A stretch of 64,000 nt of DNA from Anaerolineae bacterium (GCA_022824465.1 JAJDZV010000004.1:124001-188000); one strand, 5' to 3'. Positions 24,742 to 32,587 are shown, numbered from the stretch's first letter. Numbers and translations are program-made. The notes: generated from the sequence alone by a model not told the origin.

Positions 24742-25227
24742 ATGCCTATCCATATTCAATTGCGCTGCGCCCTGGATTATCGCGTGGACGAAAGTCGCCT
24801 GACGGCAGCCGCCATGGCGGTCCTGGACCAACACCCTTCCTTTCGCGACGCCAGCTTGACAATCGTCATCGCCAGCGCCGATGTCTTGCGCCGACTCAAT
24901 CTGCGTCATCGCAAGGTCGACGCCGCCACCGACGTTCTGGCATTCAAAGCGCCGCCTCTGCCAGACGGCATCGACCAGGCTGAACAGTATCTCGGCGACA
25001 TCCTGATCGCCTACGAGCTCGCCGCGGCGCAAGCCCAAAAGCGAGACGCGCCCCTCGCCGAAACACTCTGTCTCCTCGTCGTTCACGCCACCTTGCACTT
25101 GCTGGGATACCAACACGACACCGAGGAAGAATGCGATCACATGTGGGGCGCCCAGGCGCGCGCTCTCGATAGCATAGGCATTTGCAGCGCCATCGTCGCG
25201 AAATATGAGACTGCCAAACTGGCTTAA
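24742..25227 (+). CDS. ybeY: Endoribonuclease/rRNA maturation factor YbeY
   Basis: 161 residues. The zinc-binding H-x3-H-x5-H motif is complete: His115, His119 and His125 in H-A-T-L-H-L-L-G-Y-Q-H-D. R-K-V-D-A-A-T-D-V-L-A-F near residue 55 is the conserved strand of the family. YbeY takes part in 16S rRNA 3' processing and ribosome quality control. It follows the 7TM-HD gene by 9 bases and its last 23 bases overlap the diacylglycerol kinase gene. Confidence 0.94.
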   Translation: MPIHIQLRCALDYRVDESRLTAAAMAVLDQHPSFRDASLTIVIASADVLRRLNLRHRKVDAATDVLAFKAPPLPDGIDQAEQYLGDILIAYELAAAQAQKRDAPLAETLCLLVVHATLHLLGYQHDTEEECDHMWGAQARALDSIGICSAIVAKYETAKLA

Positions 25228-25675
25228 TCAACTGCGTCAAGAACTGCGGCGCGCGTCCGATGCCGATCCCCGCCGCCACAGTTGCGCCACCAGCGCAAAT
25301 CGACTGCAAAGCCTCGCCTTCGCTCTGGCCGGATGCGCCTACATGCTACGCCATCAGAAGAATGTGCGTATTATCCTAATCGCGACTCTCGCAGTGCTGG
25401 CAGCCGCTCTTTGGCTGAATATTGACTCCCAGAGCTGGCCCGCGCTGGTCCTCGCCATCGCCCTTGTATGGATCGCCGAATTCCTCAACGGCGCTATAGA
25501 AGCGACCGTCGATCTCGTATCGCAGTCCCGTCATCCGCTTGCGCGGACGGCCAAAGACACGGCAGCAGCCGCCGTTCTGCTGTCATCTCTGGCGGCGGCG
25601 CTGGTCGGAGCGCTGCTGCTAGGTCCTCCGCTCATCAAGAAACTCGACGCCGTCGTCGTCTGGCTCGCATTCTGA
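25205..25675 (+). CDS. dgkA: Diacylglycerol/undecaprenol kinase
   Basis: 156 residues. Three membrane helices (I-L-I-A-T-L-A-V-L-A, A-L-V-L-A-I-A-L-V-W-I-A, and A-A-V-L-L-S-S-L-A-A-A-L) with the family signature E-F-L-N-G-A-I-E-A-T-V-D-L followed by A-K-D-T-A-A-A-A-V-L. In Gram-positive bacteria this small kinase phosphorylates undecaprenol for cell-wall lipid recycling. The start at 25205 overlaps ybeY by 23 bases; the N-terminal 35 residues before the first amphipathic helix are longer than in Escherichia coli but normal for the Gram-positive type. Confidence 0.92.
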   Translation: MRLPNWLNQLRQELRRASDADPRRHSCATSANRLQSLAFALAGCAYMLRHQKNVRIILIATLAVLAAALWLNIDSQSWPALVLAIALVWIAEFLNGAIEATVDLVSQSRHPLARTAKDTAAAAVLLSSLAAALVGALLLGPPLIKKLDAVVVWLAF

Positions 25676-25711
25676 AGCCAAGCCGCGCGATACGGCGCGC
25701 CAATTGAATTG

Positions 25712-25720
25712 TGCTACAAT
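25712..25720 (+). promoter_or_regulatory. Extended -10 promoter before the GH-like gene
   Basis: TGCTACAAT (TGN plus TACAAT), no good -35. About 40 bases before the ATG at 25761, after the dgkA stop, so the following genes may form a separate transcript. Confidence 0.5.
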
Positions 25721-25760
25721 GGGCATTAATCGAATGTGAAGCGGACCTTCGGATGTCTCC

Positions 25761-26957
25761 ATGTCCATGACCCGTGACCCAGCACCCGAAAATCCACCTT
25801 CCGGGCGCGGACTCCGAGCAATCCTTGTTTCTGTCGCTTCTTTCGCCTCAAGTTTCTTGTCCCAAGCCGGCGGCGAAAGCGCCGAAAGACACGGCAGCGG
25901 CCATCTCGGGCCGCAGCGCGCCCTGCGGCTGTCCGCCATGCTCGCTCCACGCAATCGCCTACGCGTCGGCGCGTTGGCTGGCGCGGTTCTGGCCGCCGGC
26001 CTGATTATCGGCGCGCTGACGAACCGCGACACCAAACAGTTGCCGCTCAACAACGCTATCTGGCTCGATCGCGCCTGGGTCTACGGCGACCTGGACGACG
26101 CCCGTCTGGACGCCCTCATATCGCAATTGACCGATCATCGCATTGGCAAAGCCTACACCTATGTCAGCTCGCTTGGCATCGACGGACGCTGGTCCGGCAG
26201 CGCGCAAGGGGCGACCGGCTTCATGAATTCGCGCGCGACAGTCTCCGCATTCGTCGAATCCTTCAAGCAACGCAACGACCAAATGCAGTTGCTCGCCTGG
26301 ATCGAAATCTGGACCCACCTCGACAATGTGGACGGCTATCGCCTGGACGATAACAATCTGCACCAAAACATCGCCGATTTCGCGCGACTGCTGGTTGACC
26401 AATTGGGCTTTGACGGCGTATTGCTCGATGTAAAACCCATGTTTGCGGGCAACGACGACTTCATCCGCTTGATTCGCCGGATACGCGCCGCCATCGGCGT
26501 CGAGAAGTCCATCGCCGTCGCCGTCACCGCGGATCTCACCCCCAACGATATCAGGCTGCAGGACATACCTGCCATCGCCCCGGGCACCATGTGGTCGTCT
26601 AACTTCAAACAGCGTGTGCTCGTCTCGGCTGACGAAGTCGTCTTGCTCATGTATCAAAGTTACCGCCAGGATACCCTTGACTACATTAACTGGATCGCCT
26701 ATCACGTTGAAACCTACGTGAATCTGCTGGAGACAAACACTGAGATTCTCGTCAGCATCCCCAATTACGGTGGCGCCAGCAATGCCCACAACCCCGATAT
26801 CGAGACCATGACCAACGCCCTGGCCGGCGTCAACGAAGGCCTGCGCCGCCTGGATGAGGAGTCGCGCCCCCTGGTGACTGGCATCGCCATCTACTCTGAC
26901 GAGCCGCTGAGCCAAGCCGATTGGACTGTCTTCCGCGAACTGTGGCTGCAGCGGTAG
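25761..26957 (+). CDS. Membrane-anchored TIM-barrel (glycosyl hydrolase-like) protein
   Basis: 398 residues. The first 60 residues are polar, Ser/Gly-rich and poorly structured; a membrane helix follows at about 68-86 and the rest is extracytoplasmic. The domain has the look of a GH18-like or related barrel: V-Y-G-D-L-D-D-A-R-L, L-L-A-W-I-E-I-W-T-H-L-D, G-F-D-G-V-L-L-D-V-K-P-M, K-S-I-A-V-A-V-T-A-D-L and V-V-L-L-M-Y-Q-S-Y at successive strand ends. An acidic catalytic residue could be in L-L-D-V-K-P. The exact family was not identified. An internal ATG at 25938 would remove the odd N-terminal extension but has no ribosome site. Sixteen bases precede the next gene. Confidence 0.65.
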   Translation: MSMTRDPAPENPPSGRGLRAILVSVASFASSFLSQAGGESAERHGSGHLGPQRALRLSAMLAPRNRLRVGALAGAVLAAGLIIGALTNRDTKQLPLNNAIWLDRAWVYGDLDDARLDALISQLTDHRIGKAYTYVSSLGIDGRWSGSAQGATGFMNSRATVSAFVESFKQRNDQMQLLAWIEIWTHLDNVDGYRLDDNNLHQNIADFARLLVDQLGFDGVLLDVKPMFAGNDDFIRLIRRIRAAIGVEKSIAVAVTADLTPNDIRLQDIPAIAPGTMWSSNFKQRVLVSADEVVLLMYQSYRQDTLDYINWIAYHVETYVNLLETNTEILVSIPNYGGASNAHNPDIETMTNALAGVNEGLRRLDEESRPLVTGIAIYSDEPLSQADWTVFRELWLQR

Positions 26958-26972
26958 TTCGCGCCGCTTGCC

Positions 26973-27803
26973 ATGCCCGCCCTCGTTAAACGTCTGACAG
27001 CCGCCGGCCTGAGCGACATCGCCTGCTCCGCGGACAGCCTTAGCGACGCCGCCACGCTCGAACCGACCGACGGCGTCTATACCGTCAGCAATACGTACAA
27101 CGCCACACAAACGCTCTTGCTCGACGCCCACCTTGATCGGCTGGAGGATTCCGCCTCCCGGGCTGGTTTCCCCTTGTCCCTGGACCGCGCGCGTCTACGC
27201 CAAGCGCTGCGGAAAACGATTATCGACTCCGGCTACGGCGACGTCCGCTTTCGCATTACCGCGCCTGCAAACGCGCCCGATGCCCTGACCTTTTCGCTGG
27301 AGCCCTGTGCGCCGCCCTCGCCCGATCAAATCTGCAATGGCGTCCGCTGCGTCACCACTTCAGCCGCCGCCAGACTCAATCCCGAAGCCAAGTCGAGCAG
27401 TTGGATCCAAATCCGCGAATCGCTAATGTCGCGCCAGCCCGCGGACATTTACGAAGTCTTCCTGGTCGATTCCCGCGGCCGAATCCTCGAAGGCTTGTCC
27501 TCCAACTTCTACGCCGTCATCGATGGCGAATTGCTCACCGCCAGCGCCGGCGTCCTGGCGGGCATCGCGCGCCAAGTCGTGTTCGAGATATGCGCGGACA
27601 TCGTCGCGCTGCAACCCCGCGCCCCGCGGCTGGATCAACTGCCCCGCTTCGACGAAGCCTTCCTCACCAGCAGCAGCCGCGGCATCATCCCCGTTGTAGC
27701 AATCGACGACATTATCATCGGAACCGGTCGAGCCGGCGTCGCGACGAAAGCGCTGCGCCAATCGTATGACCGCTGGGTCGCCGACAATCTGGAAGAACTC
27801 TAA
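26973..27803 (+). CDS. Class IV aminotransferase (branched-chain/D-amino acid type)
   Basis: 276 residues of PLP fold type IV. Recognisable blocks are H-L-D-R-L-E-D-S-A near residue 45, N-P-E-A-K-S-S-S-W whose lysine is the probable PLP anchor, G-R-I-L-E-G-L-S-S-N-F-Y, and D-E-A-F-L-T-S-S-S-R-G-I-I-P-V that binds the cofactor phosphate. This family contains branched-chain aminotransferase, D-alanine aminotransferase and aminodeoxychorismate lyase; motifs alone do not separate them well here. It follows the barrel protein by 15 bases and overlaps the next small gene by one base (TAATG). Confidence 0.82.
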   Translation: MPALVKRLTAAGLSDIACSADSLSDAATLEPTDGVYTVSNTYNATQTLLLDAHLDRLEDSASRAGFPLSLDRARLRQALRKTIIDSGYGDVRFRITAPANAPDALTFSLEPCAPPSPDQICNGVRCVTTSAAARLNPEAKSSSWIQIRESLMSRQPADIYEVFLVDSRGRILEGLSSNFYAVIDGELLTASAGVLAGIARQVVFEICADIVALQPRAPRLDQLPRFDEAFLTSSSRGIIPVVAIDDIIIGTGRAGVATKALRQSYDRWVADNLEEL

Positions 27804-28237
27804 TGCGCCGCCTCGGCCGCATCTGGAACGCCCTCCGTCTGCTCAATTCGGCGCGCGAGCTGGCGGTCGAGACCCGTCGCTGCGTCTGGAATGTTTCCCC
27901 GCCCGTCACTCTCTTCCTCCAGGCGGAACATTGCGACGTTGTCTTGTCCTGGCGCGATCAAGCCCGGATCCGCGCCACACTTGAGCTTCAAGCCGGCTTC
28001 GGCTGGCAATGGACAAGCGATCAAGACGACGCCGGCGTTTACATGGTTGTCCGGCGCAAACCCCTCATCGGCGGACTCGGCCGCGGACGCGTCGCCTTCA
28101 CTCTGCCGCCCGGCATCCATATCTCCCTAGAGCTTGAAGACTGCCAGCTCATCTGCCGGGACCTCCGCGCGTCGCTCGAGCTGCCGCCTTTTCAGCAGCC
28201 CCTTGGCAAGGTCGCAGAAAATCCAGGAGAGCAATGA
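27803..28237 (+). CDS. Hypothetical protein, 144 aa
   Basis: Not recognised. The start overlaps the aminotransferase stop (TAATG), which argues for a real coupled gene. An N-terminal basic helix (R-R-L-G-R-I-W-N-A-L-R-L-L) is followed by beta-rich sequence with repeated strand patterns (V-T-L-F-L-Q-A, V-V-L-S-W, A-T-L-E-L-Q-A, V-Y-M-V-V-R-R-K, A-F-T-L-P-P-G-I-H-I-S-L-E-L-E). No signal peptide is visible and the protein is probably cytoplasmic or membrane-associated through the N-terminal helix. It ends the plus-strand run that began at 25.7 kb. Confidence 0.6.
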   Translation: MRRLGRIWNALRLLNSARELAVETRRCVWNVSPPVTLFLQAEHCDVVLSWRDQARIRATLELQAGFGWQWTSDQDDAGVYMVVRRKPLIGGLGRGRVAFTLPPGIHISLELEDCQLICRDLRASLELPPFQQPLGKVAENPGEQ

Positions 28238-28278
28238 GAATGACTGCCAATTCAACGCGATCGCCAAAATCAGCGAAT

Positions 28279-28311
28279 CCTTGCAGGGGCGAGACAGCCA
28301 CTCGCCCGCGC
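28279..28311 (-). repeat. REP-like palindromic element, inverted copy
   Basis: Read on the minus strand, GCGGGCGAGTGGCTGTCTCG runs into CCCCTGCAAGG, a degenerate relative of the GGGCGA...CGCCCCTACA palindromes at 37986, 55711 and 55756. Confidence 0.45.
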
Positions 28312-28369
28312 TCGCTAAGGGCTTCTCGTACATTTCGCATCGTAAACCCGGAACTACTATTGACCAATC

Positions 28370-28398
28370 TTGAATTCTTCTATCGCCTGTGATACTGT
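28370..28398 (+). promoter_or_regulatory. Promoter of the polycysteine leader
   Basis: TTGAAT (28370-28375), 17-base spacer, TACTGT (28393-28398), with TGA directly before the -10 forming an extended element. The predicted first base of RNA is at or within a base or two of the leader ATG at 28405. Confidence 0.65.
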
Positions 28399-28404
28399 AA
28401 TCGC

Positions 28405-28467
28405 ATGAGCAAACAGAAAACCCGCGGCGCGCTGCAATCCTGTTGTTGTATGGCTTCCGACTTCTAG
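28405..28467 (+). CDS. Leaderless polycysteine leader peptide, 20 aa
   Basis: ATG at 28405 opens a 20-codon frame reading M-S-K-Q-K-T-R-G-A-L-Q-S-C-C-C-M-A-S-D-F before TAG. Codons 13-15 are TGT TGT TGT, a run of Cys codons that is rare by chance in GC-rich DNA. Only six bases separate the -10 hexamer from the ATG, so the mRNA is predicted to start at the ATG without a ribosome-binding site. A strong intrinsic terminator follows 48 bases after the stop, and the next gene is a sulfurtransferase followed by sufE. Leaderless short reading frames with Cys runs act as cysteine-responsive attenuators in mycobacteria; by analogy this one should sense charged Cys-tRNA. Function here is inferred. Confidence 0.75.
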   Translation: MSKQKTRGALQSCCCMASDF

Positions 28468-28514
28468 GCGGGTGTCTTGAGTTTGCCAGCGACCAGGCTG
28501 TTCGCAACAAACAG

Positions 28515-28540
28515 GTCAACCCGAAACGGTTGACTTTTTT
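28515..28540 (+). terminator. Attenuator terminator upstream of the sulfurtransferase
   Basis: Perfect 7-bp stem GTCAACC/GGTTGAC (28515-28521 with 28528-28534), loop CGAAAC, then six T. It lies after the polycysteine leader and 68 bases before the sulfurtransferase ATG, with no other gene ending here, so it must act inside the leader. A short GACC at 28491-28494 could pair with GGTC at 28514-28517 and compete with the stem. Confidence 0.9.
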
Positions 28541-28608
28541 GATTCGCCAGCCCAATCGCCAAGCCGGTCGCGTTAATCTTACAGACGTAAACCAAAGGAG
28601 AAACAATC

Positions 28609-29469
28609 ATGAGTGATATCGCCAGCCGCGGCTATGCGAATCCAGACAAGCTCGTCTCGACAGACTGGGTCGCCGACCGCCTGAATGACAACAGCCTGCG
28701 CATCGTCGAATCCAACGAAGACCCGCTGCTCTACCCAAGCGGGCACATCCCCGGCGCCGTCGAGGTCGATTGGGTCAATGACCTCAACGACCCGCTCCGC
28801 CGCGATTACCTCGATAAATCCGGTTTCGCAGCCTTGGCGAGCCGCATCGGCATCACGCCGGACACGACCGTCGTCTTCTACGGCGACAAGAGCAACTGGT
28901 GGGCGACCTACGCTCTCTGGGTCTTTGAGCTCTTCAACCATACCAACGCTGTGATCATGGATGGCGGACGCCTCAAGTGGGCGGAAGAAGGCCGTGAACT
29001 CACCCGCGAGAAGCCGGTGATCAGCCCGACAACCTACAGCGCGCCCGAACGCGACGACAGCCGGATTCGCGCCTTCCGCGACGGCGTCTTGAAGCATACG
29101 CAAGCGGATGGTCAGCTGGTTGACGTGCGCAGCCCGGCCGAGTTCAGCGGCGAGAAACTGCACATGGAAGGCTACCCCCAGGAAGGCGCCGTCCGCGGCG
29201 GCCACATTCCCGGCGCCTCCAGCGTGCCTTGGTCGCGCGCCGCCAATGACGACGGCACCTTCAAGAATGCCGCCGAACTCAGCGCCATTTATCACGACGA
29301 GATCGGCTTGAACCCCGCTGATCCCACCATCGCCTACTGCCGCATTGGCGAGCGCAGCAGCCACACCTGGTTCGTCCTGACCAACCTGCTCGGCTTTGCC
29401 GATGTGCGCAACTACGACGGCTCCTGGACCGAATGGGGCAACAGCGTCGGCCTCCCAATCGAGAAATAA
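28609..29469 (+). CDS. Sulfurtransferase (two-domain rhodanese)
   Basis: 286 residues, two rhodanese domains as in thiosulfate and 3-mercaptopyruvate sulfurtransferases. The catalytic loop of the second domain is [12 protein letters not shown] with Cys244, and the first domain has the usual inactive W-W-A-T-Y-A-L-W helix. C-R-I-G-E-R is the thiosulfate-type loop. The enzyme moves sulfane sulfur to a thiol acceptor, in the cytoplasm. AAAGGAG sits at ideal distance from the ATG. The gene lies downstream of a polycysteine leader and terminator and is followed after 66 bases by sufE, so the pair probably works in sulfur mobilisation and is controlled by cysteine supply. Confidence 0.93.
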   Translation: MSDIASRGYANPDKLVSTDWVADRLNDNSLRIVESNEDPLLYPSGHIPGAVEVDWVNDLNDPLRRDYLDKSGFAALASRIGITPDTTVVFYGDKSNWWATYALWVFELFNHTNAVIMDGGRLKWAEEGRELTREKPVISPTTYSAPERDDSRIRAFRDGVLKHTQADGQLVDVRSPAEFSGEKLHMEGYPQEGAVRGGHIPGASSVPWSRAANDDGTFKNAAELSAIYHDEIGLNPADPTIAYCRIGERSSHTWFVLTNLLGFADVRNYDGSWTEWGNSVGLPIEK

Positions 29470-29535
29470 CTTGCCTGCGATGAGCCGGGGCGAATGCGTG
29501 TTCCGCCCCGGTCCGTATGTCCTCCAAGAGGCGCC

Positions 29536-29979
29536 ATGGCGGATTATCCCGCAAAACTGCAAGAATACCTCGACGACTTCAGCTTCATCACCACGCGGGA
29601 AGAGCGCGTCGACTATCTCATCGCCATCGCTGACGAATTCCAACCCGTGCCCGCCTCGATCGCTGTCAAACCCTACGACGAAGCCCACCGCGTGATCGGC
29701 TGCGAATCTGAAGCCTTTGTCTGGGCGCTTGACCGCGCCGACGGCACGCTTGACTTCTACTTCGATGTGCTCAATCCCCAAGGCTTGTCAGCGATGGCGA
29801 TGAGCGCCATACTCGATCAAGCATGCAGCGGCGCGCCCCTGGATCAAGTCGCCGCCATCAACGGCGAAGTCGTATTCACTTTCTTCGGGCGGGACATCTC
29901 AATGGGCAAGGGCCGCGGCTTGACCGAACTAATCAACGCCGTCGTCTATCAGGCGAACCAACGCCTGAAGTCCGCCTGA
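29536..29979 (+). CDS. sufE: SufE-family sulfur acceptor protein
   Basis: 147 residues. The sulfur-accepting Cys56 is in V-I-G-C-E-S-E-A-F-V, matching the G-C-x-S-x-V/A loop of SufE, and the C-terminal helices G-K-G-R-G-L-T-E-L-I-N-A-V are typical. SufE takes persulfide from the cysteine desulfurase SufS and passes it on for iron-sulfur cluster building. Here it follows a rhodanese and no SufS or SufB is nearby, so its donor may be encoded elsewhere or be the rhodanese itself. ATG at 29536 is chosen (AGAGG upstream); the frame is open further upstream. It converges on a GNAT gene. Confidence 0.9.
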   Translation: MADYPAKLQEYLDDFSFITTREERVDYLIAIADEFQPVPASIAVKPYDEAHRVIGCESEAFVWALDRADGTLDFYFDVLNPQGLSAMAMSAILDQACSGAPLDQVAAINGEVVFTFFGRDISMGKGRGLTELINAVVYQANQRLKSA

Positions 29980-29980
29980 C

Positions 29981-30508
29981 TCAGCGCGCCTCCAGAAATG
30001 AATCGGCCCGCTCGCCTTCCGTGAATATGGCATGCGTGCCTAACATGCCGCGGTAGCTGCCCGGCGGTTCAGACCCGGCGATAACCTCCGCCCCGACCGC
30101 CTTCGTGTAGTAAGCAACCGGTCCAGCCCAGCCGATGATGCCGTACATATAACCGGCTTCGCGCATGGCGTGCAGCGACGCCAACAGCAGCGCCGTCCCA
30201 ATGCCGCGGCCGCGCTCGGCCTCGTCCACGCCGGTCGGACCAAAGAAATTCTTGTGCGCCGTATCGTAACAGGCGAATCCCAGGATCTGCTCCCCGCGAT
30301 GCGCCAGGAAAACGCTTGGCGGTCGCGCCGCAAACCCAACATCGGCTTCGCTGACCCAGTACTCGCTGAAACGCTCGCCTATCCACTTGAGCGCCCGATG
30401 CTTCTCCGGCGCCATGCCCCGTCTGATCGTAACACCCTCCGCCCGCTGCCGAGCCAACGCCGGCGCCAACTCCGGAATGTCGTAGAGCTTGACTAGCATA
30501 TCAGGCAT
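29981..30508 (-). CDS. GNAT-family N-acetyltransferase
   Basis: 175 residues. The acetyl-CoA pyrophosphate loop is R-G-R-G-I-G-T-A-L-L-L in the middle, preceded by strand 4 (I-L-G-F-A-C-Y-D) and followed by G-Y-M-Y-G-I-I-G-W-A-G-P-V-A-Y-Y. It transfers acetyl groups to an unknown amine. The ATG at 30508 is preferred over GTG at 30514 because GAGAGG lies five bases upstream of it. It converges with sufE, the stops being one base apart. Confidence 0.85.
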   Translation of the reverse strand: MPDMLVKLYDIPELAPALARQRAEGVTIRRGMAPEKHRALKWIGERFSEYWVSEADVGFAARPPSVFLAHRGEQILGFACYDTAHKNFFGPTGVDEAERGRGIGTALLLASLHAMREAGYMYGIIGWAGPVAYYTKAVGAEVIAGSEPPGSYRGMLGTHAIFTEGERADSFLEAR

Positions 30509-30726
30509 AGGCACCTCTCCATCTCAGCGCGGAAGCCGACCGTCGACTCGTCTCCGGATCTCTGCTGGCTGAACCGCTGCAACTTCATTCTACATCGTTT
30601 GCATCGCATCGCGCCCCATTCTTGTCACAATCCTGCCGGTAACGATTGTCCGCGATTTGGCCTCCGCCCCGCAAACGCGACCATTTAGTCGCCTTTGACG
30701 ACCTGATCCATGCTAGCATCATCATC

Positions 30727-31104
30727 ATGAACGCTCCCGCCATCAGAAACATTCAAACCGGAAAACACGCCGCTCCTAACTTCGCGGCAACTTTGAGCGC
30801 AGCCTTGCCCTCGATTCGGCCCGCTGACCGCCCATATATGGATACTGTATCGATACTGCATGACGAGAATCTCGCTAGCTGCTGCCAATGTCGCGCACAT
30901 TCTCCATACTCTATCCCTCCTTTTGTAGACTCGCGCCAGCTTTTTGCATACTCCGTCCGTCCCATGCTTACACGGAGCCGGCAGTTTGACTCGCCGGCAA
31001 AAGGACTACCATCGCCCGCGCCAGCCAATCCGGCTTCCCTCGCTGAATACGCCGCCAGCCTGTATCATTTCCGTCAAGCAAACGACCTGGGACAAGGACC
31101 ATGA
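30727..31104 (+). CDS. Possible leaderless upstream reading frame before the cystathionine gamma-synthase-like gene
   Basis: A 125-codon frame begins at ATG 30727, seven bases after TGCTAGCAT (an extended -10), and ends with TGA overlapping the start of the downstream PLP enzyme (ATGA). Codons 52, 53 and 55 (30880-30891) read C-C-Q-C, the only Cys in the frame. The protein looks unstructured and is not recognised; codon use is less biased than in the neighbours. It may be a regulatory reading frame coupled to the downstream gene or simply non-coding DNA. It shares sequence with a similar frame at 51369. Not confident that it encodes a stable protein. Confidence 0.35.
   Translation: MNAPAIRNIQTGKHAAPNFAATLSAALPSIRPADRPYMDTVSILHDENLASCCQCRAHSPYSIPPFVDSRQLFAYSVRPMLTRSRQFDSPAKGLPSPAPANPASLAEYAASLYHFRQANDLGQGP
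30841..30965. repeat. Dispersed repeat-like element, copy A
   Basis: Contains the 11-base palindrome GATACTGTATC, the overlapping palindrome GTATCGATAC, CCATACTC at 30904 and CTTTTTGCATACTC at 30940. The same blocks in the same order recur at 51483-51575. On the minus strand the unit reads GAGTATGNAAAA, present two or three times. Confidence 0.45.
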
Positions 31105-32225
31105 ACCTGCGACCGGAAACAGAAGCCGTTCACAACGCAAACATCGACCCTTCGAGCGGCGCCATCGTGCCGCCAATCGTCTTGAGCACAACTTTCGAGT
31201 ACGAAACGACGGGCAACGAGCATGCGCCCGACGAACTCATTTACACCCGCTATCAGAATCCCAACCGTGCCGCGCTGGAGAATTCGTTGGCGAAGCTTGA
31301 AGGCGGCGCCGTCGCGCATGCCATTGCCAGCGGTTCAGCCGCCATGCTCACCATCTTTCAGGCGCTGGAATCCGGCTGCCACATCGTATCAAGCGATGAC
31401 ATGTACTTCGGCATCCGCGTGCAGCTCAACGAATTCTTTGCGCCCTGGGGCTTGGAAACCAGCTACGTCGATATGAGCGACTTGGACGCCCTGCGCGCCG
31501 CCGTGCGTCCCCAGACAAAACTGGTCATCTTCGAATCGCCGACGAATCCGATGATCCGGCTGGCGGATATCGCCGCAATTGCCGAAATCGCGCATGCGTC
31601 CGGCGCGCTGCTGCTGGTCGATAACACCGTGGCCACGCCGGTCGCGCAGAATCCAATCGCCCTCGGCGCCGATATCGTGGTCATGTCCCTCACCAAGTAC
31701 ATCGCGGGTCACCACGATGTCCTCGGCGGCGTCATCATCTTCGCCGAGGAAGACGGCTTCGCCGAGCGCGTCATGCGCCTCGTGCGGATCGGCGGCAGCG
31801 TCCTCTCGCCGATGAACTGCTGGCTGGCGGCTCGCGGCTTGCAGAGCCTCGCTTACCGCGTGCGCGCCCACAGCGAAAACGCCCGGCAAGTCGCCTGCTT
31901 CCTGGCGGAGCATCCCGGCATTGAACGCGTGCTCTATCCACATCATCCCAGCCACCCGCAATACGAGCTGGCGCGGCGGCAGATGCGCGTCGGCAGCGGC
32001 TTGATGTCCATCCTGGTCAAGGGCGGACGCCAGCCAGCCATTGACCTCGTCAACCGACTGAAACTATTCACCAGCGCGACCAGCTTCGGCGGCACGCACA
32101 GCCTCATCGAACATCGCGAATCCATCGAAGAAAGCTCCAACACGCCCGCCAACCTCCTGCGCGTCTCCATCGGGCTGGAACACCCGGCCGACCTGATCGC
32201 CGATCTGCGGCAGGCGCTGGCATGA
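31101..32225 (+). CDS. Cystathionine gamma-synthase/Cys-Met metabolism PLP enzyme
   Basis: 374 residues of the Cys/Met metabolism PLP family. It starts L-R-P-E-T-E-A-V-H, contains G-A-I-V-P-P-I-V-L-S-T-T-F, the Y-T-R-Y-Q-N-P cofactor/substrate loop, A-S-G-S-A-A-M, and the PLP lysine Lys199 in S-L-T-K-Y-I-A-G-H-H-D. The C-terminal S-F-G-G-T-H-S-L-I-E-H block is typical. Members act as cystathionine gamma-synthase, gamma- or beta-lyase, or O-acetylhomoserine sulfhydrylase; the motifs do not separate these. It overlaps a possible upstream reading frame and the downstream DUF952 gene, both by ATGA. Confidence 0.88.
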   Translation: MNLRPETEAVHNANIDPSSGAIVPPIVLSTTFEYETTGNEHAPDELIYTRYQNPNRAALENSLAKLEGGAVAHAIASGSAAMLTIFQALESGCHIVSSDDMYFGIRVQLNEFFAPWGLETSYVDMSDLDALRAAVRPQTKLVIFESPTNPMIRLADIAAIAEIAHASGALLLVDNTVATPVAQNPIALGADIVVMSLTKYIAGHHDVLGGVIIFAEEDGFAERVMRLVRIGGSVLSPMNCWLAARGLQSLAYRVRAHSENARQVACFLAEHPGIERVLYPHHPSHPQYELARRQMRVGSGLMSILVKGGRQPAIDLVNRLKLFTSATSFGGTHSLIEHRESIEESSNTPANLLRVSIGLEHPADLIADLRQALA

Positions 32226-32587
32226 TCTATCACATCACCAGCCGGAAAGCCTGGCGCGCGGCGCAAGAACATGGCTGGTACAGCGCGCCGTCATTGCAGT
32301 CCGAGGGCTTCGTCCACTGCTCGGCGCGTCAACAGATTCTGCCCGTCGCCAACGATTTCTACCGAAACAGGCGCGATCTGATCTTGCTCTGCATTGACGA
32401 AAACCGCATTATCGCCGAAGTGAAATGGGAAGCGCCGGCTCATCCCGTGGCCAGCCAGGCTAGCCAAACGCAAAACGAAAGGACATTTCCTCACATCTAT
32501 GGTCGGCTGAATCTCGATGCGGTCGTCGGCGCGCTCGCATTCGAGGAAACGGCAAATGGCTTCGCCCTGCCGCCCGACCTGCCCTGA
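32222..32587 (+). CDS. DUF952 family protein
   Basis: 121 residues. Diagnostic features of DUF952 are I-Y-H-I-T-S-R-K-A-W at the start, E-G-F-V-H-C-S-A-R-Q-Q-I near residue 28, and E-R-T-F-P-H-I-Y-G-R-L-N near residue 85. The family resembles a small ADP-ribosyltransferase-like or glutathione-independent fold of unknown activity, often found as a single-copy cytoplasmic protein. It is translationally coupled to the PLP enzyme (ATGA overlap) and converges on the SDR gene 5 bases downstream. Confidence 0.85.
   Translation: MIYHITSRKAWRAAQEHGWYSAPSLQSEGFVHCSARQQILPVANDFYRNRRDLILLCIDENRIIAEVKWEAPAHPVASQASQTQNERTFPHIYGRLNLDAVVGALAFEETANGFALPPDLP

Noticed and set aside
30860..30928. Leucine-rich 22-codon peptide (ends H-T-L-S-L-L-L) upstream of the PLP enzyme
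   Set aside because: Looks like a leader peptide, but it has no ribosome site, no terminator follows, and the downstream gene is not in leucine synthesis.
30973..31006. GCCGGC/GCCGGC hairpin before the cystathionine gamma-synthase-like gene
   Set aside because: Followed by A residues on the plus strand, not T, so not an intrinsic terminator for this gene.
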